Position numbers and translations under genes: made by a program
Assembly: GCA_031549885.1 (NCBI GenBank)
Contig: JAVBPD010000004.1
Span: 1 to 45,001, forward strand
DNA: 45,001 bases
Direction: 5' to 3'
From: WQUF01 sp031549885
Lineage (GTDB): Bacteria > Bacillota > Clostridia > Clostridiales > Clostridiaceae
In this document: piece after piece, positions 1 to 6,369 of the stretch
Layout: the number at the start of each line of letters is the position of its first letter
How positions within the stretch are numbered: the first letter of the stretch is position 1
Notes under the pieces: model-generated
What the model saw: the letters and a program-made list of their open reading frames with translations, nothing else
Databases searched by the model: none
Told to the model about the DNA's origin: nothing

Positions 1-1
1 A

Positions 2-136
2 AAAAACGTAAATCAAATATTAAAGGTAGATTGGGATAAAGATCATATGGAATTTTTCCTTGAGAAAAACTTTGTTGATAAGAAAAATATAGATAGGCTA
101 TTTAGTAAAGTTTTAACTGAAGTAATAAAAAAATGA
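2..136 (+). CDS. C-terminal fragment of an unidentified protein, cut by the window edge
   Basis: The frame is open from the first bases and ends at TGA 134-136, giving 44 residues rich in Lys, Asp and Phe (for example DWDKDHMEFFLEKNF) and ending VLTEVIKK. No start is visible, so the gene begins left of the window. I do not recognise the family. The stop lies 2 bases before the ATG at 139 of the next, broken ORF, so the two were probably translated as one unit. The composition fits a real AT-rich clostridial gene tail, but a chance open frame is not excluded. Confidence 0.45.
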   Translation, partial: KNVNQILKVDWDKDHMEFFLEKNFVDKKNIDRLFSKVLTEVIKK

Positions 137-138
137 CA

Positions 139-358
139 ATGAGGAAATTAAATAAGGGTTTTATAAAAGGTTCCAAATAAAGCCCGAAAACAAGGATTCG
201 TTCCTTCGACAGCAAAAAAACCAATGTCGAACTGTGGACGAATTGGCGAAGCTATGCCTAAAAATATATGGATAGAATATGAACGACAAAAAAACTTGCA
301 TAAAAATGAGAAAATACATAAAAAATTACATAAAAAGGAAAGAAAAAATATTTCCTGA
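139..358 (+). pseudogene. Small ORF broken by a one-base frameshift; family unknown
   Basis: From ATG 139 the frame reads MRKLNKGFIKGSK and stops at 178-180. Removing one A from the AAAA run at 165-168 joins it to a second open frame that runs to TGA 356-358. The repaired product has about 73 residues, with a middle part that looks protein-like (KARKQGFVPSTAKKPMSN, then CGRIGEAMPKNIWIEYERQ) and a Lys-rich tail. I do not recognise the family. The break in a homopolymer suggests a recent frameshift, a sequencing error or slippage. The gene starts right after the fragment ending at 136. Confidence 0.35.
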
Positions 359-509
359 AAAAGTAGTAACACATAGGGCGTAATTTCTAAAAATTGGAGT
401 TAACTATTTTAATAGGTTTTATTTAAATTATGCTATATAATTCTTTTGTTATAAAGCAGACATTTTATAAGCAGCTATAACATGCGTTGCACGATTTAGT
501 TCATTATAC

Positions 510-758
510 CAAAAATATTTTCTGTATAAAGGTACAGAGGTGGAAATGCAATCTGAATTTGATGATTTTTCCAGTAAATCTTATCGAAATTATGAGCGCA
601 CACAAGAACAAGAAGATAATTATAATATTATGCATAATGCAATGATAGAAGCAGGTTTTACAGGATATGTAAATGAATGGTGGTAATATAGAGATACTAA
701 TCAAGATTTTGTGCCATTACAGACTTGTTGTTTGAAAGCCCACTCCATGGTGGGATGA
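510..758 (+). pseudogene. Remnant of a D-alanyl-D-alanine dipeptidase (VanX/DdpX-like, M15D), C-terminal part
   Basis: The frame reads KGTEVEMQSEFDDFSSKSY, then an NYER-rich helix, then MIEAGFTGYVNEWW, followed by TAA at 684-686 and, in the same frame, YRDTNQDFVPLQ. This resembles the C-terminal third of VanX-type dipeptidases, where ExWWH carries the catalytic Glu and a zinc ligand His. Here a stop replaces the expected His codon. The N-terminal domain with the HxxGxAxD zinc site is absent: the frame closes at 468-470 upstream, and the residues before about 520 do not look like the family. The tail after about 725 runs into possible transposon-end sequence. It is a non-functional relic. The assignment rests on motif memory rather than on an alignment. 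Confidence 0.5.
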
Positions 759-830
759 AAAACAATTCCGCTTATACAAAATCAATTCAGTATATCTAAG
801 AACCCCACTCCTTCAGGTGTGAGAGTATCA
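725..830 (+). mobile_element. Possible IS200/IS605-family right-end remnant (omega-RNA-like hairpins)
   Basis: Two hairpins lie close together. One is CCCAC-TCCATG-GTGGG at 739-754. The other is an imperfect stem inside GAACCCCACTCCTTCAGG followed by TGTGAGAG at about 800-825. The form GAACCCC, hairpin, GAGAGT resembles the 3' end of IS605/TnpB elements, where the guide-RNA scaffold overlaps the transposon right end. No tnpA or tnpB reading frame is present. The identification is tentative. Confidence 0.3.
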
Positions 831-908
831 GAAGTAGATCCCAACAATTATTAAATTCATTTCGATTTTCTTCAATTCTTGTTTGTTTTGCCAAGATTTC
901 AAAAATTT

Positions 909-937
909 CTTTACAAACTCATTTTATCTTGCTATCG
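909..937 (+). promoter_or_regulatory. Possible promoter of the GPP34-merR pair
   Basis: A TTTACA -35-like element is followed, 17 bases later, by TATCGT in the AT-rich stretch before the gene at 994. A short tandem repeat (GTAAGTAGTAAGTAATAAG) follows at about 950-970, just before the ribosome binding site. The -10 match is modest. Confidence 0.3.
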
Positions 938-993
938 TATAAGTATATCGTAAGTAGTAAGTAATAAGTAATAACAAAAGGAGCCGTTACTTC

Positions 994-1641
994 ATGAAAA
1001 CACTATCATATACACAGGAATATTTCATGTGTGCAGTTAATAGCAAGGGGAATATACCAGCCCTAGATGTGACGTTTCCAGTTTGTTTAGTGGCAGGTGG
1101 TATAATGGAGTTGCTCAGTCATGGATATATTACTCGTTTTGAAAAGGACAAACTTGTCGCTGGCAAAACATGGGATGATTATCTATCATATTTAAAACCG
1201 CTATATGAAACCATAGCAGCATCGAAAAAGCCAAAAGATGCAAAAGCAATTGCAACAATCTATGTAGCTGGATTTAGTCAAAAGCCATTTAATGAATTTT
1301 TTTCTGCAGTTGGAGTTTCATTAGTTAAATTAGGATGCGCAACTGAATTGACTAAACAAGGACTGTTAAATGAGAAAACAAAATATATACCAAAAGCAGA
1401 AGATGTCACAAAAATTATAGAAAAAGTTCGTGCAGAATTTCTTGAAGATGGCATCATATCCGAAGAAACAATTTGTTTAGCAGCTTTATTAGATAATGCT
1501 GAATTAATCCGCAATTATTTTAGCAAAGTTGAGATGGAAATTGTAAAAAAACGCATTAAAGAAGTGAGAAAAAGCGAAGCATATGCTTTAACAAAAAAAA
1601 TACTTGAGTATATTTATAGTGCTGTTATTGGTGCGGTATAG
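994..1641 (+). CDS. GPP34 (GOLPH3-like) domain protein
   Basis: This 215-residue protein starts with a YTQEYFMCAV segment followed by an LVAGGIMELLSHGYI helix, which resembles the GPP34/GOLPH3 fold first known from eukaryotic Golgi PI4P-binding proteins and common in actinobacteria and some Firmicutes. Members in eukaryotes bind phosphoinositides at the membrane; the bacterial role is not established. No signal peptide or clear membrane segment is seen. The start is the ATG after AAAGGAGCCG. The gene is followed after 13 bases by a MerR-type regulator, so the two probably form one transcript. The family call is a recognition of the N-terminal pattern and overall length. Function in this organism is unknown. 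Confidence 0.6.
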   Translation: MKTLSYTQEYFMCAVNSKGNIPALDVTFPVCLVAGGIMELLSHGYITRFEKDKLVAGKTWDDYLSYLKPLYETIAASKKPKDAKAIATIYVAGFSQKPFNEFFSAVGVSLVKLGCATELTKQGLLNEKTKYIPKAEDVTKIIEKVRAEFLEDGIISEETICLAALLDNAELIRNYFSKVEMEIVKKRIKEVRKSEAYALTKKILEYIYSAVIGAV

Positions 1642-1654
1642 GCGGTGGTAAAAT

Positions 1655-1924
1655 ATGTCTAGGCAGCGAAGCATAGAAACTATTGAATCATCAGAATATG
1701 TGACAATTGGAGAACTTGTCCGTTTAACATTTACTCGATATAGTACACTAAAATTTTACACCGAAGAAGGTATGCTTCCCTTTGAACAGGCAGAAGAAAA
1801 CCTGACTAGAAGATATAAAAGAGTGGATTCCATTGACAGGATAGCTTTAATAAAAGGATTAAAAGAAGATGGATATTCAATCATACAGATTAAAGAATTA
1901 ATTTTAAATAAAGATAAATTATAA
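1655..1924 (+). CDS. Short MerR-type DNA-binding protein
   Basis: At 89 residues the protein is a single winged-helix domain: YVTIGELVRLTFTRYSTLKFY is the MerR helix-turn-helix, EEGMLPF the expected turn, RRYKRVDSIDRI the wing, and LKEDGYSIIQIKELI the next helix. Full MerR proteins have a C-terminal effector domain and a dimerising coiled coil, both missing here, so this is a one-domain regulator with no visible sensing module. It lies 13 bases downstream of the GPP34 gene with a weak GGTGG ribosome site, so it is probably cotranscribed and may control that gene. No metal-binding Cys are present. Confidence 0.7.
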   Translation: MSRQRSIETIESSEYVTIGELVRLTFTRYSTLKFYTEEGMLPFEQAEENLTRRYKRVDSIDRIALIKGLKEDGYSIIQIKELILNKDKL

Positions 1925-1986
1925 GTTAAAGTTGGTTGCGGTTTTGGGAAAGTAACTATGTTGTTGGCGGTTCACCTTTCTATGCT

Positions 1987-2014
1987 GAGAAGCCCCTAAA
2001 TTTAGATATGAGGT
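1987..2014 (+). mobile_element. Second short IS605-like end relic (weak)
   Basis: GAGAAGCCCCTAAATTTAGA followed by TATGAGGT resembles the last part of an IS605 guide-RNA scaffold (GAGAAGCCCC, hairpin, GGGG). The stem is imperfect and no transposase gene is near. It is listed because it sits in an otherwise unexplained spacer beside a similar element at 725-830. Confidence 0.2.
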
Positions 2015-2053
2015 TGATATACAATTAAAATATATAAAAGTGAGGTTAGATTT

Positions 2054-2491
2054 ATGCAGATTTCCAGCAGATTTACTTTAGCAATCCATATTTTTGCTTG
2101 TATTGATACGTTTGAAAATGAATATAAAATTACCAGTGATTTTCTTGCATCAAGTACAAATGTTAATGCCGTTATTATTCGCAATATATTATCACAGTTA
2201 AAAGCATCAGGGCTTATTAATGTGACAAGAGGTACTGGTGGTTCATCTATCGCAAAACCATTGAATGAAATAACATTTTTAGATATATATCGTGCAGTTG
2301 AGTGTGTAGATAAAGGTGAACTTTTTCATTTTCATGAAAATCCCAATACAGATTGTCCAGTGGGCAGGAATATTCACCATATATTAGACGAAAAACTATT
2401 ATCTGTACAAAATGCAATGGAAAAAGAACTTGCATCAATAACTTTAGAGGATGTAAAAAAGGATACAGAAAAATATTTACTTAATGAATAA
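2054..2491 (+). CDS. Rrf2-family transcriptional regulator
   Basis: The 145-residue protein has the Rrf2 winged-helix layout: SSRFTLAIHIFACI at the N-terminus, a recognition region with NVNAVIIRNILSQLKASGLI, and the wing GTGGSSIAKPLNEI. This last part is the conserved position of the Rrf2 GxxGG-hxLa motif. The C-terminal half (FHENPNTDCPVGRNIHHIL) resembles the YwnA branch. The three-Cys iron-sulfur cluster motif of IscR/NsrR is not present, since only isolated Cys residues are seen. Translation starts at ATG 2054 after GTGAGGT. The next gene, a flavin split-barrel protein, has its own promoter with a palindrome, which is a plausible target of this regulator. Confidence 0.8.
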   Translation: MQISSRFTLAIHIFACIDTFENEYKITSDFLASSTNVNAVIIRNILSQLKASGLINVTRGTGGSSIAKPLNEITFLDIYRAVECVDKGELFHFHENPNTDCPVGRNIHHILDEKLLSVQNAMEKELASITLEDVKKDTEKYLLNE

Positions 2492-2565
2492 AGAGCTGTT
2501 TTAAGATATTTAGGGCATATAAGCTTAGATGTCTTATTTTTTTATAAAATTTTCCGATGTAATGA

Positions 2566-2594
2566 TTGACATTATAACGAGAAGGTGATAATAT
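2566..2594 (+). promoter_or_regulatory. Sigma-A promoter of the PNPOx-like gene
   Basis: A perfect TTGACA (2566-2571), a 17-base spacer and TAATAT (2589-2594) stand 60 bases before the start codon at 2656. This is one of the best promoter matches in the window. Confidence 0.7.
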
Positions 2595-2597
2595 TGA

Positions 2598-2620
2598 GTT
2601 GTAATAAACAGAGTTACAAC
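2598..2620 (+). promoter_or_regulatory. Perfect inverted repeat just after the -10 box, probable operator
   Basis: GTTGTAA (2598-2604) and TTACAAC (2614-2620) are exact inverted copies with a 9-base gap. The element begins 4 bases after the -10 box, so a dimer bound there would cover the transcription start. The neighbouring Rrf2-type gene at 2054 encodes the obvious candidate; the link is inference. Confidence 0.5.
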
Positions 2621-2655
2621 AAAATAATACCTAGGAAATTTTAGGAGGAATTAAA

Positions 2656-3051
2656 ATGCAAAGAGTAATAGAATTTTTAACTGCAAATCCAGTTCAGTAT
2701 TTGGCAACTGTAGGACGTGACGGAAAGGCAAAATGCCGCCCATTCATGTTTTGTTTTGAAAAAGATGGGAAGCTTTGGTTCTGTACCAACAACCAGAAGG
2801 ATGTCTATAAAGACATGCAAAATAATGCAGAAATTGAAATTTGTGTATCTAGCTCTTCATATGCATGGATTCGTCTACATGGAAAGGCTATATTTCAAAA
2901 CAACATGGAAGTAAAAGAAGGCTGTATGAATAACCCAATTGTAAAGGGTCAGTATAATACTGCTGATAATCCTGTTTTTGAAGTATTCTACATTGAAAAC
3001 CCTCATGGAATCATTGCTGATTTTTCAGGCAATCCACCATTTGAATTTTAA
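2656..3051 (+). CDS. Pyridoxamine 5'-phosphate oxidase-like flavin split-barrel protein
   Basis: The protein has 131 residues and a single split-barrel domain. It begins VIEFLTANPVQYLATVGRDG, followed by KAKCRPFMFCFEKDGKLWFC, the strand pattern of small PNPOx-like FMN- or F420-binding proteins. The SSSYAWIRLHGKAIF segment is the next barrel strand. A role in FMN-dependent reduction or cofactor binding is likely, but the substrate cannot be deduced. The start follows TTAGGAGGAATTAAA. The gene stands alone behind a strong promoter and inverted repeat, and downstream DNA goes directly to the thiamine promoter, so it is probably monocistronic and regulated. Confidence 0.75.
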   Translation: MQRVIEFLTANPVQYLATVGRDGKAKCRPFMFCFEKDGKLWFCTNNQKDVYKDMQNNAEIEICVSSSSYAWIRLHGKAIFQNNMEVKEGCMNNPIVKGQYNTADNPVFEVFYIENPHGIIADFSGNPPFEF

Positions 3052-3092
3052 TGAATTAGTTGTAGACAACCGTGAATTGTAAATAACCATTA

Positions 3093-3121
3093 TTGACTTT
3101 TTAAATTTTTATTGTTAAAAT
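3093..3121 (+). promoter_or_regulatory. Promoter of the thiamine salvage operon
   Basis: TTGACT (3093-3098), 17 bases and TAAAAT (3116-3121) place the transcript start at about 3128, right at the 5' edge of the TPP aptamer. Confidence 0.55.
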
Positions 3122-3129
3122 CAACTTAA

Positions 3130-3215
3130 TATTTGCGGGGGGACGCATTAGCGTTGAGAAGGTTAAAACCTGACTCTTTGAACCTGTTGGTTAATACCAA
3201 CGTAGGGAAGCAACT
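3130..3215 (+). ncRNA. TPP riboswitch (thi box)
   Basis: The conserved parts appear in order: TTGCGGGGGGACGC, TTGAGA (the usual CTGAGA with one change), ACCTGA, TTTGAACCTG, GTTAATACC and AACGTAGGGAAGCAA. TTGC and GCAA at the ends can pair as P1. This is the thiamine pyrophosphate aptamer, followed by a terminator at 3232-3260 and then thiD. Binding of TPP is expected to favour the terminator and lower thiDME expression. Confidence 0.95.
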
Positions 3216-3231
3216 CATCCAATAGATGATT

Positions 3232-3261
3232 AAGGCGCTTTCTTAAGAAGGCGTCTTTTTA
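3232..3261 (+). terminator. Riboswitch-controlled intrinsic terminator
   Basis: AAGGCGCTTTCTT and AAGAAGGCGTCTT fold into a continuous stem with two G-U pairs (the tip opens as a TTAA loop), followed by a T run. It lies between the TPP aptamer and the thiD start and is the expression platform. Confidence 0.8.
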
Positions 3262-3322
3262 ATATTTTAGTAAAATATTAAATGTTGATTATTATACACT
3301 AAAAATATACAGGAGGTTTTAA

Positions 3323-4117
3323 ATGAAAAAAGTATTAAGCATAGCTGGTTCCGATTGTAGTGGCGGTGCTGGCATCCAAGCAGACCTAAAGACATTCTCT
3401 GCTCATGGCGTTTTTGGCATGACTGTGATTACCTCTGTTGTGGCAGAAAATACATTTCGAGTTATAGAGTATCAGGATATACATCCTGACATAATTGAAA
3501 AACAAATTGATGCAGTATTTGAAGATCTACCACCTGATGCAGTGAAAATAGGCATGTTGTCTTGTCGTGAAGGAATGCTTGCTGTGGCACGAAAACTATA
3601 TGAATGGAAACCAGTTAATATTGTTATGGACCCAGTTATGTACGCCAAAAATGGTTGTGCGTTAATGGACCCTGATTCTATTGATACATTAATTGCTGAA
3701 ATAGTGCCACTTGCTGATGTTATCACTCCAAATATACCTGAGGCAGAAAAAATTGCAGGAATGAGTATTCATACACAACAAGATATGGAGCTTGCTTGTA
3801 GCCATATTTACAAAATGGGTTGCAGGGCAGTACTAGTTAAAGGCGGACATAGCCAAGGCGATGCTACTGATATCCTATTTGATGGCAATAAGTTTTATTA
3901 TTACACAGCACCACGTATCAATACTAAAAATACCCACGGAACCGGCTGTACCTTTTCATCAGCTATTGCATCTAACCTTGCACTCAGTATGACTGTACCT
4001 AAAGCAGTAGAACATGCAAAAGCATATATTACAACAGCCATCACCCACGCACTAGCATTTGGTAAAGGCAATGGACCTACTCATCACTTTTACGATTTAT
4101 ACAAAAATGGATTATAG
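3323..4117 (+). CDS. thiD: Hydroxymethylpyrimidine / HMP-phosphate kinase
   Basis: The 264-residue ribokinase-like enzyme phosphorylates HMP to HMP-P and then HMP-PP for thiamine synthesis. It begins with the family signature VLSIAGSDCSGGAGIQADLK; the ATP/anion-hole motif NTHGTGCTFSSAIASNLA lies near residues 203-220. Length is typical of ThiD. The start follows ACAGGAGGTTTTAA. It is the first gene of the operon, 61 bases after the riboswitch terminator and 11 bases before thiM. In this operon it supplies the pyrimidine half that ThiE joins to the thiazole from ThiM. No thiC, thiG or thiH is present here, so the locus serves salvage. Confidence 0.95.
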   Translation: MKKVLSIAGSDCSGGAGIQADLKTFSAHGVFGMTVITSVVAENTFRVIEYQDIHPDIIEKQIDAVFEDLPPDAVKIGMLSCREGMLAVARKLYEWKPVNIVMDPVMYAKNGCALMDPDSIDTLIAEIVPLADVITPNIPEAEKIAGMSIHTQQDMELACSHIYKMGCRAVLVKGGHSQGDATDILFDGNKFYYYTAPRINTKNTHGTGCTFSSAIASNLALSMTVPKAVEHAKAYITTAITHALAFGKGNGPTHHFYDLYKNGL

Positions 4118-4128
4118 GAGGCTTCTGA

Positions 4129-4947
4129 ATGATAGAACAATACTCTAATTTAATAAAACTAGTGTGCGAAAAAAAGCCACTAGTATACCATATTACAAAT
4201 TACGTTACAGTGAACGATTGCGCTAATATCACCCTTGCTATTGGTGCATCACCTATTATGGCTGATGCGCCTGAAGAATCTGCTGATATTGCCTGCGTTT
4301 CTTCAGCCCTCGTTCTCAACATGGGAACACTAAATGAAAGTGCCATTGCATCTATGGTTTCCTCAGGAAAATCCGCCAATGGATCCTGTGTGCCAGTGGT
4401 ATTTGACCCAGTAGGAGCTGGATTCTCTGCATTTCGCAATAAAAGTGCTGCAAGAATACTAAATGAAGTAAAGCTTAGCGTATTGCGAGGCAATATCTCA
4501 GAAGTGCGTTTTCTTGCAGGTATTCAGTCTGAAACAAAAGGCGTAGACGCTTCAGAAAGCGACCTGCAAAACACCAATGATGCAGCTATTGTAGCAAAGA
4601 CACTTTCTTTACAGTTAAATTGTGTTGTAGCAATTACTGGTGCAGTAGATGTGGTGTCAGATGGTAAGAAAGTTATTTATATCAAAAACGGCCATCCTAT
4701 GCTTTCAAATTTAACTGGAACTGGTTGTATGTGTTCTTCTCTCATAGGATCATTTTGTGGCGCAGCACCAGATAAGCTGCTTGAAGCTACAGTAGCTGCA
4801 CTTCTCACAATGGGTATTGCAGGTGAAATTGCATATGACAAAGCTGGTATAAATGGCAATGGAAGCTTTAAAGTAGCTCTTCATGATGCTGTAAGCTGCA
4901 TGAGCATGGATACGCTTTTAGAAAGGGCTAAACTCTATGAAGCCTAA
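4129..4947 (+). CDS. thiM: Hydroxyethylthiazole kinase
   Basis: This 272-residue protein phosphorylates 4-methyl-5-(2-hydroxyethyl)thiazole to THZ-P. The N-terminal block VYHITNYVTVNDCANITLAI followed by GASPIMADAPEE is diagnostic of ThiM. The catalytic loop LSNLTGTGCMCSSLIGSFC, with the nucleophile-activating Cys of the GTGC motif, lies near residues 192-210. Length matches the family. Translation starts after ATAGGAGGCTTCTGA, and the 3' end overlaps thiE by 11 bases, which suggests translational coupling. Confidence 0.95.
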   Translation: MIEQYSNLIKLVCEKKPLVYHITNYVTVNDCANITLAIGASPIMADAPEESADIACVSSALVLNMGTLNESAIASMVSSGKSANGSCVPVVFDPVGAGFSAFRNKSAARILNEVKLSVLRGNISEVRFLAGIQSETKGVDASESDLQNTNDAAIVAKTLSLQLNCVVAITGAVDVVSDGKKVIYIKNGHPMLSNLTGTGCMCSSLIGSFCGAAPDKLLEATVAALLTMGIAGEIAYDKAGINGNGSFKVALHDAVSCMSMDTLLERAKLYEA

Positions 4948-5566
4948 TATAGATTATTCACTGTACCTTGTCACTGACCGTGAGCTTATGAATTCAATAT
5001 CTATAGAAGATTGCATAGAAAAAGCTGTAAAAGGTGGCTGTACTTTAGTACAGCTTCGTGAAAAAAACTTATCCTCAAGGGACTTTTACGAAATTGCTAA
5101 AAGAGTGCGCAATTTAACAATAAAATTAGGCGTTCCACTTATTATAAATGACCGTGTGGATATAGCTTTAGCTGTTGATGCTGATGGAGTTCATGTAGGG
5201 CAAGATGATCTTCCAGCAAGTAAAGTACGTGAAATTATTGGTGACGATAAAATCATAGGAGTATCAGCAAGCAATTTAGTTGAAGCATTGGAAGCTGTGA
5301 ATGCTGGAGCTGATTATATTGGTGTTGGTGCAATGTATGCAACCGGCACAAAAAGCGATGCAGACATTACAACTATAGATGAGCTTAAACGCATTAGGAA
5401 AGCAGTACCACTTCCCATAGTGGTTATTGGTGGCATAAATAAAGAAACCATACCGAATTTTCATGGCATAGGCATTGATGGGCTTGCGGTGATTTCAGCC
5501 ATTGTTGCTCAAGCAGATATTGCAAAAGCAGCAGGAGAACTTAAAGATTTGTTCCTCAAACTATAA
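4937..5566 (+). CDS. thiE: Thiamine-phosphate synthase
   Basis: The 209-residue TIM-barrel enzyme couples HMP-PP and THZ-P to thiamine phosphate. Motifs: YLVTDRELM at the first strand, GCTLVQLREKNLSSRDF (HMP-PP binding), LIINDRVDIALAVDADGVHV followed by GQDDLP (Mg and diphosphate contacts), and IGVGAMYATGTKSDA with the loop binding the thiazole phosphate, then VVIGGI. It starts inside the end of thiM with GAAAGGG as a ribosome site and is the last gene of the operon. A thiamine kinase or monophosphate kinase is not in the window. Confidence 0.95.
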   Translation: MKPNIDYSLYLVTDRELMNSISIEDCIEKAVKGGCTLVQLREKNLSSRDFYEIAKRVRNLTIKLGVPLIINDRVDIALAVDADGVHVGQDDLPASKVREIIGDDKIIGVSASNLVEALEAVNAGADYIGVGAMYATGTKSDADITTIDELKRIRKAVPLPIVVIGGINKETIPNFHGIGIDGLAVISAIVAQADIAKAAGELKDLFLKL

Positions 5567-5608
5567 GTCAATTATAATATTTCTTCAACAAATACTTCAA
5601 TAATAAAG

Positions 5609-6277
5609 CTATTTTTGAATAATTAAAAATATGCTTGAATTATCTACTTCTTGCACAGCATAACTATAACCACTAGCCTTACCTAATCGTTCCATATCGC
5701 TCTTTGTAAAGGTGGTTGATGTAAAACCATCTTTACATACTATATTTCCCTCTTTAGTTTTTTCATAATCAATTTCTCCAATTAGCCCTTTGTCTGCTTG
5801 CTCTTGAAACCATGCTAACCTAGTTTCCCAAAACTTTGAGCTATAGCTGCTAAAATATGCCTTTCCATTTTTTTTAAGTGCTTTCATTGATATTTCCACA
5901 AGTTTAGTAGCCTGACCTTTAAAAGACGAAAGACCGTTTTGTAAACAAAGCACAGCATCATATTCTAGATCGCTATGAAAATTATACGCATCTAAAACAG
6001 TTAATTTGCAGTTGGAACATTCTTTTAAATATTGTTGTCCAAATGTTACAGAATTATCTGAAATATCAATACCATGCATAAATTTTACATTTAAGGCTAA
6101 TTCTTTCATAATGCGCCCATACCCTGCACCCATTTCAAGTATTACATCATCTAAAGAAAGCTGGTTACATACAAATTCAATTTCTTTGTTAAGGTACTGC
6201 TTTACTCTATCAATTTTAGTTTCATATATTTGAAATAATTTTGTTGCATTTAAGTTTTCTGAATAATAATTTCCCAT
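5609..6277 (-). CDS. Class I SAM-dependent methyltransferase
   Basis: The 222-residue protein contains motif I DDVILEMGAGYGRIMKELA (SAM-binding glycine-rich loop, residues about 43-61), an acidic HGIDISDNSV after the second strand, and YDAVLCLQNGLSSF as motif IV/post-IV. This is the Rossmann fold of small-molecule methyltransferases. The substrate is unknown. It stands alone on the minus strand, converging with thiE, with ATG at 6277 after AAGGGTGA. No partner genes are near. Confidence 0.8.
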   Translation of the reverse strand: MGNYYSENLNATKLFQIYETKIDRVKQYLNKEIEFVCNQLSLDDVILEMGAGYGRIMKELALNVKFMHGIDISDNSVTFGQQYLKECSNCKLTVLDAYNFHSDLEYDAVLCLQNGLSSFKGQATKLVEISMKALKKNGKAYFSSYSSKFWETRLAWFQEQADKGLIGEIDYEKTKEGNIVCKDGFTSTTFTKSDMERLGKASGYSYAVQEVDNSSIFLIIQK

Positions 6278-6322
6278 TTAAAATCACCCTTATTATAATA
6301 TAAATTTATTATAACCAAATAA

Positions 6323-6362
6323 TTAAACCTACTATTTTTAAATTAGAAGCTAGTAGGTTTAA
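6323..6362. terminator. Stem-loop after the GH1 gene
   Basis: TTAAACCTACTA (6323-6334) and TAGTAGGTTTAA (6351-6362) are exact 12-base inverted repeats between the GH1 stop and the methyltransferase start. It likely ends the minus-strand sugar operon. The T run is weak on either strand. Confidence 0.6.
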
Positions 6363-6369
6363 AATATCT

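Noticed and set aside
148..704. Minus-strand open frames rich in Phe, Leu, Ile and Ser
   Set aside because: They are antisense shadows of AT-rich plus-strand remnants, have no ribosome binding sites and low-complexity composition.
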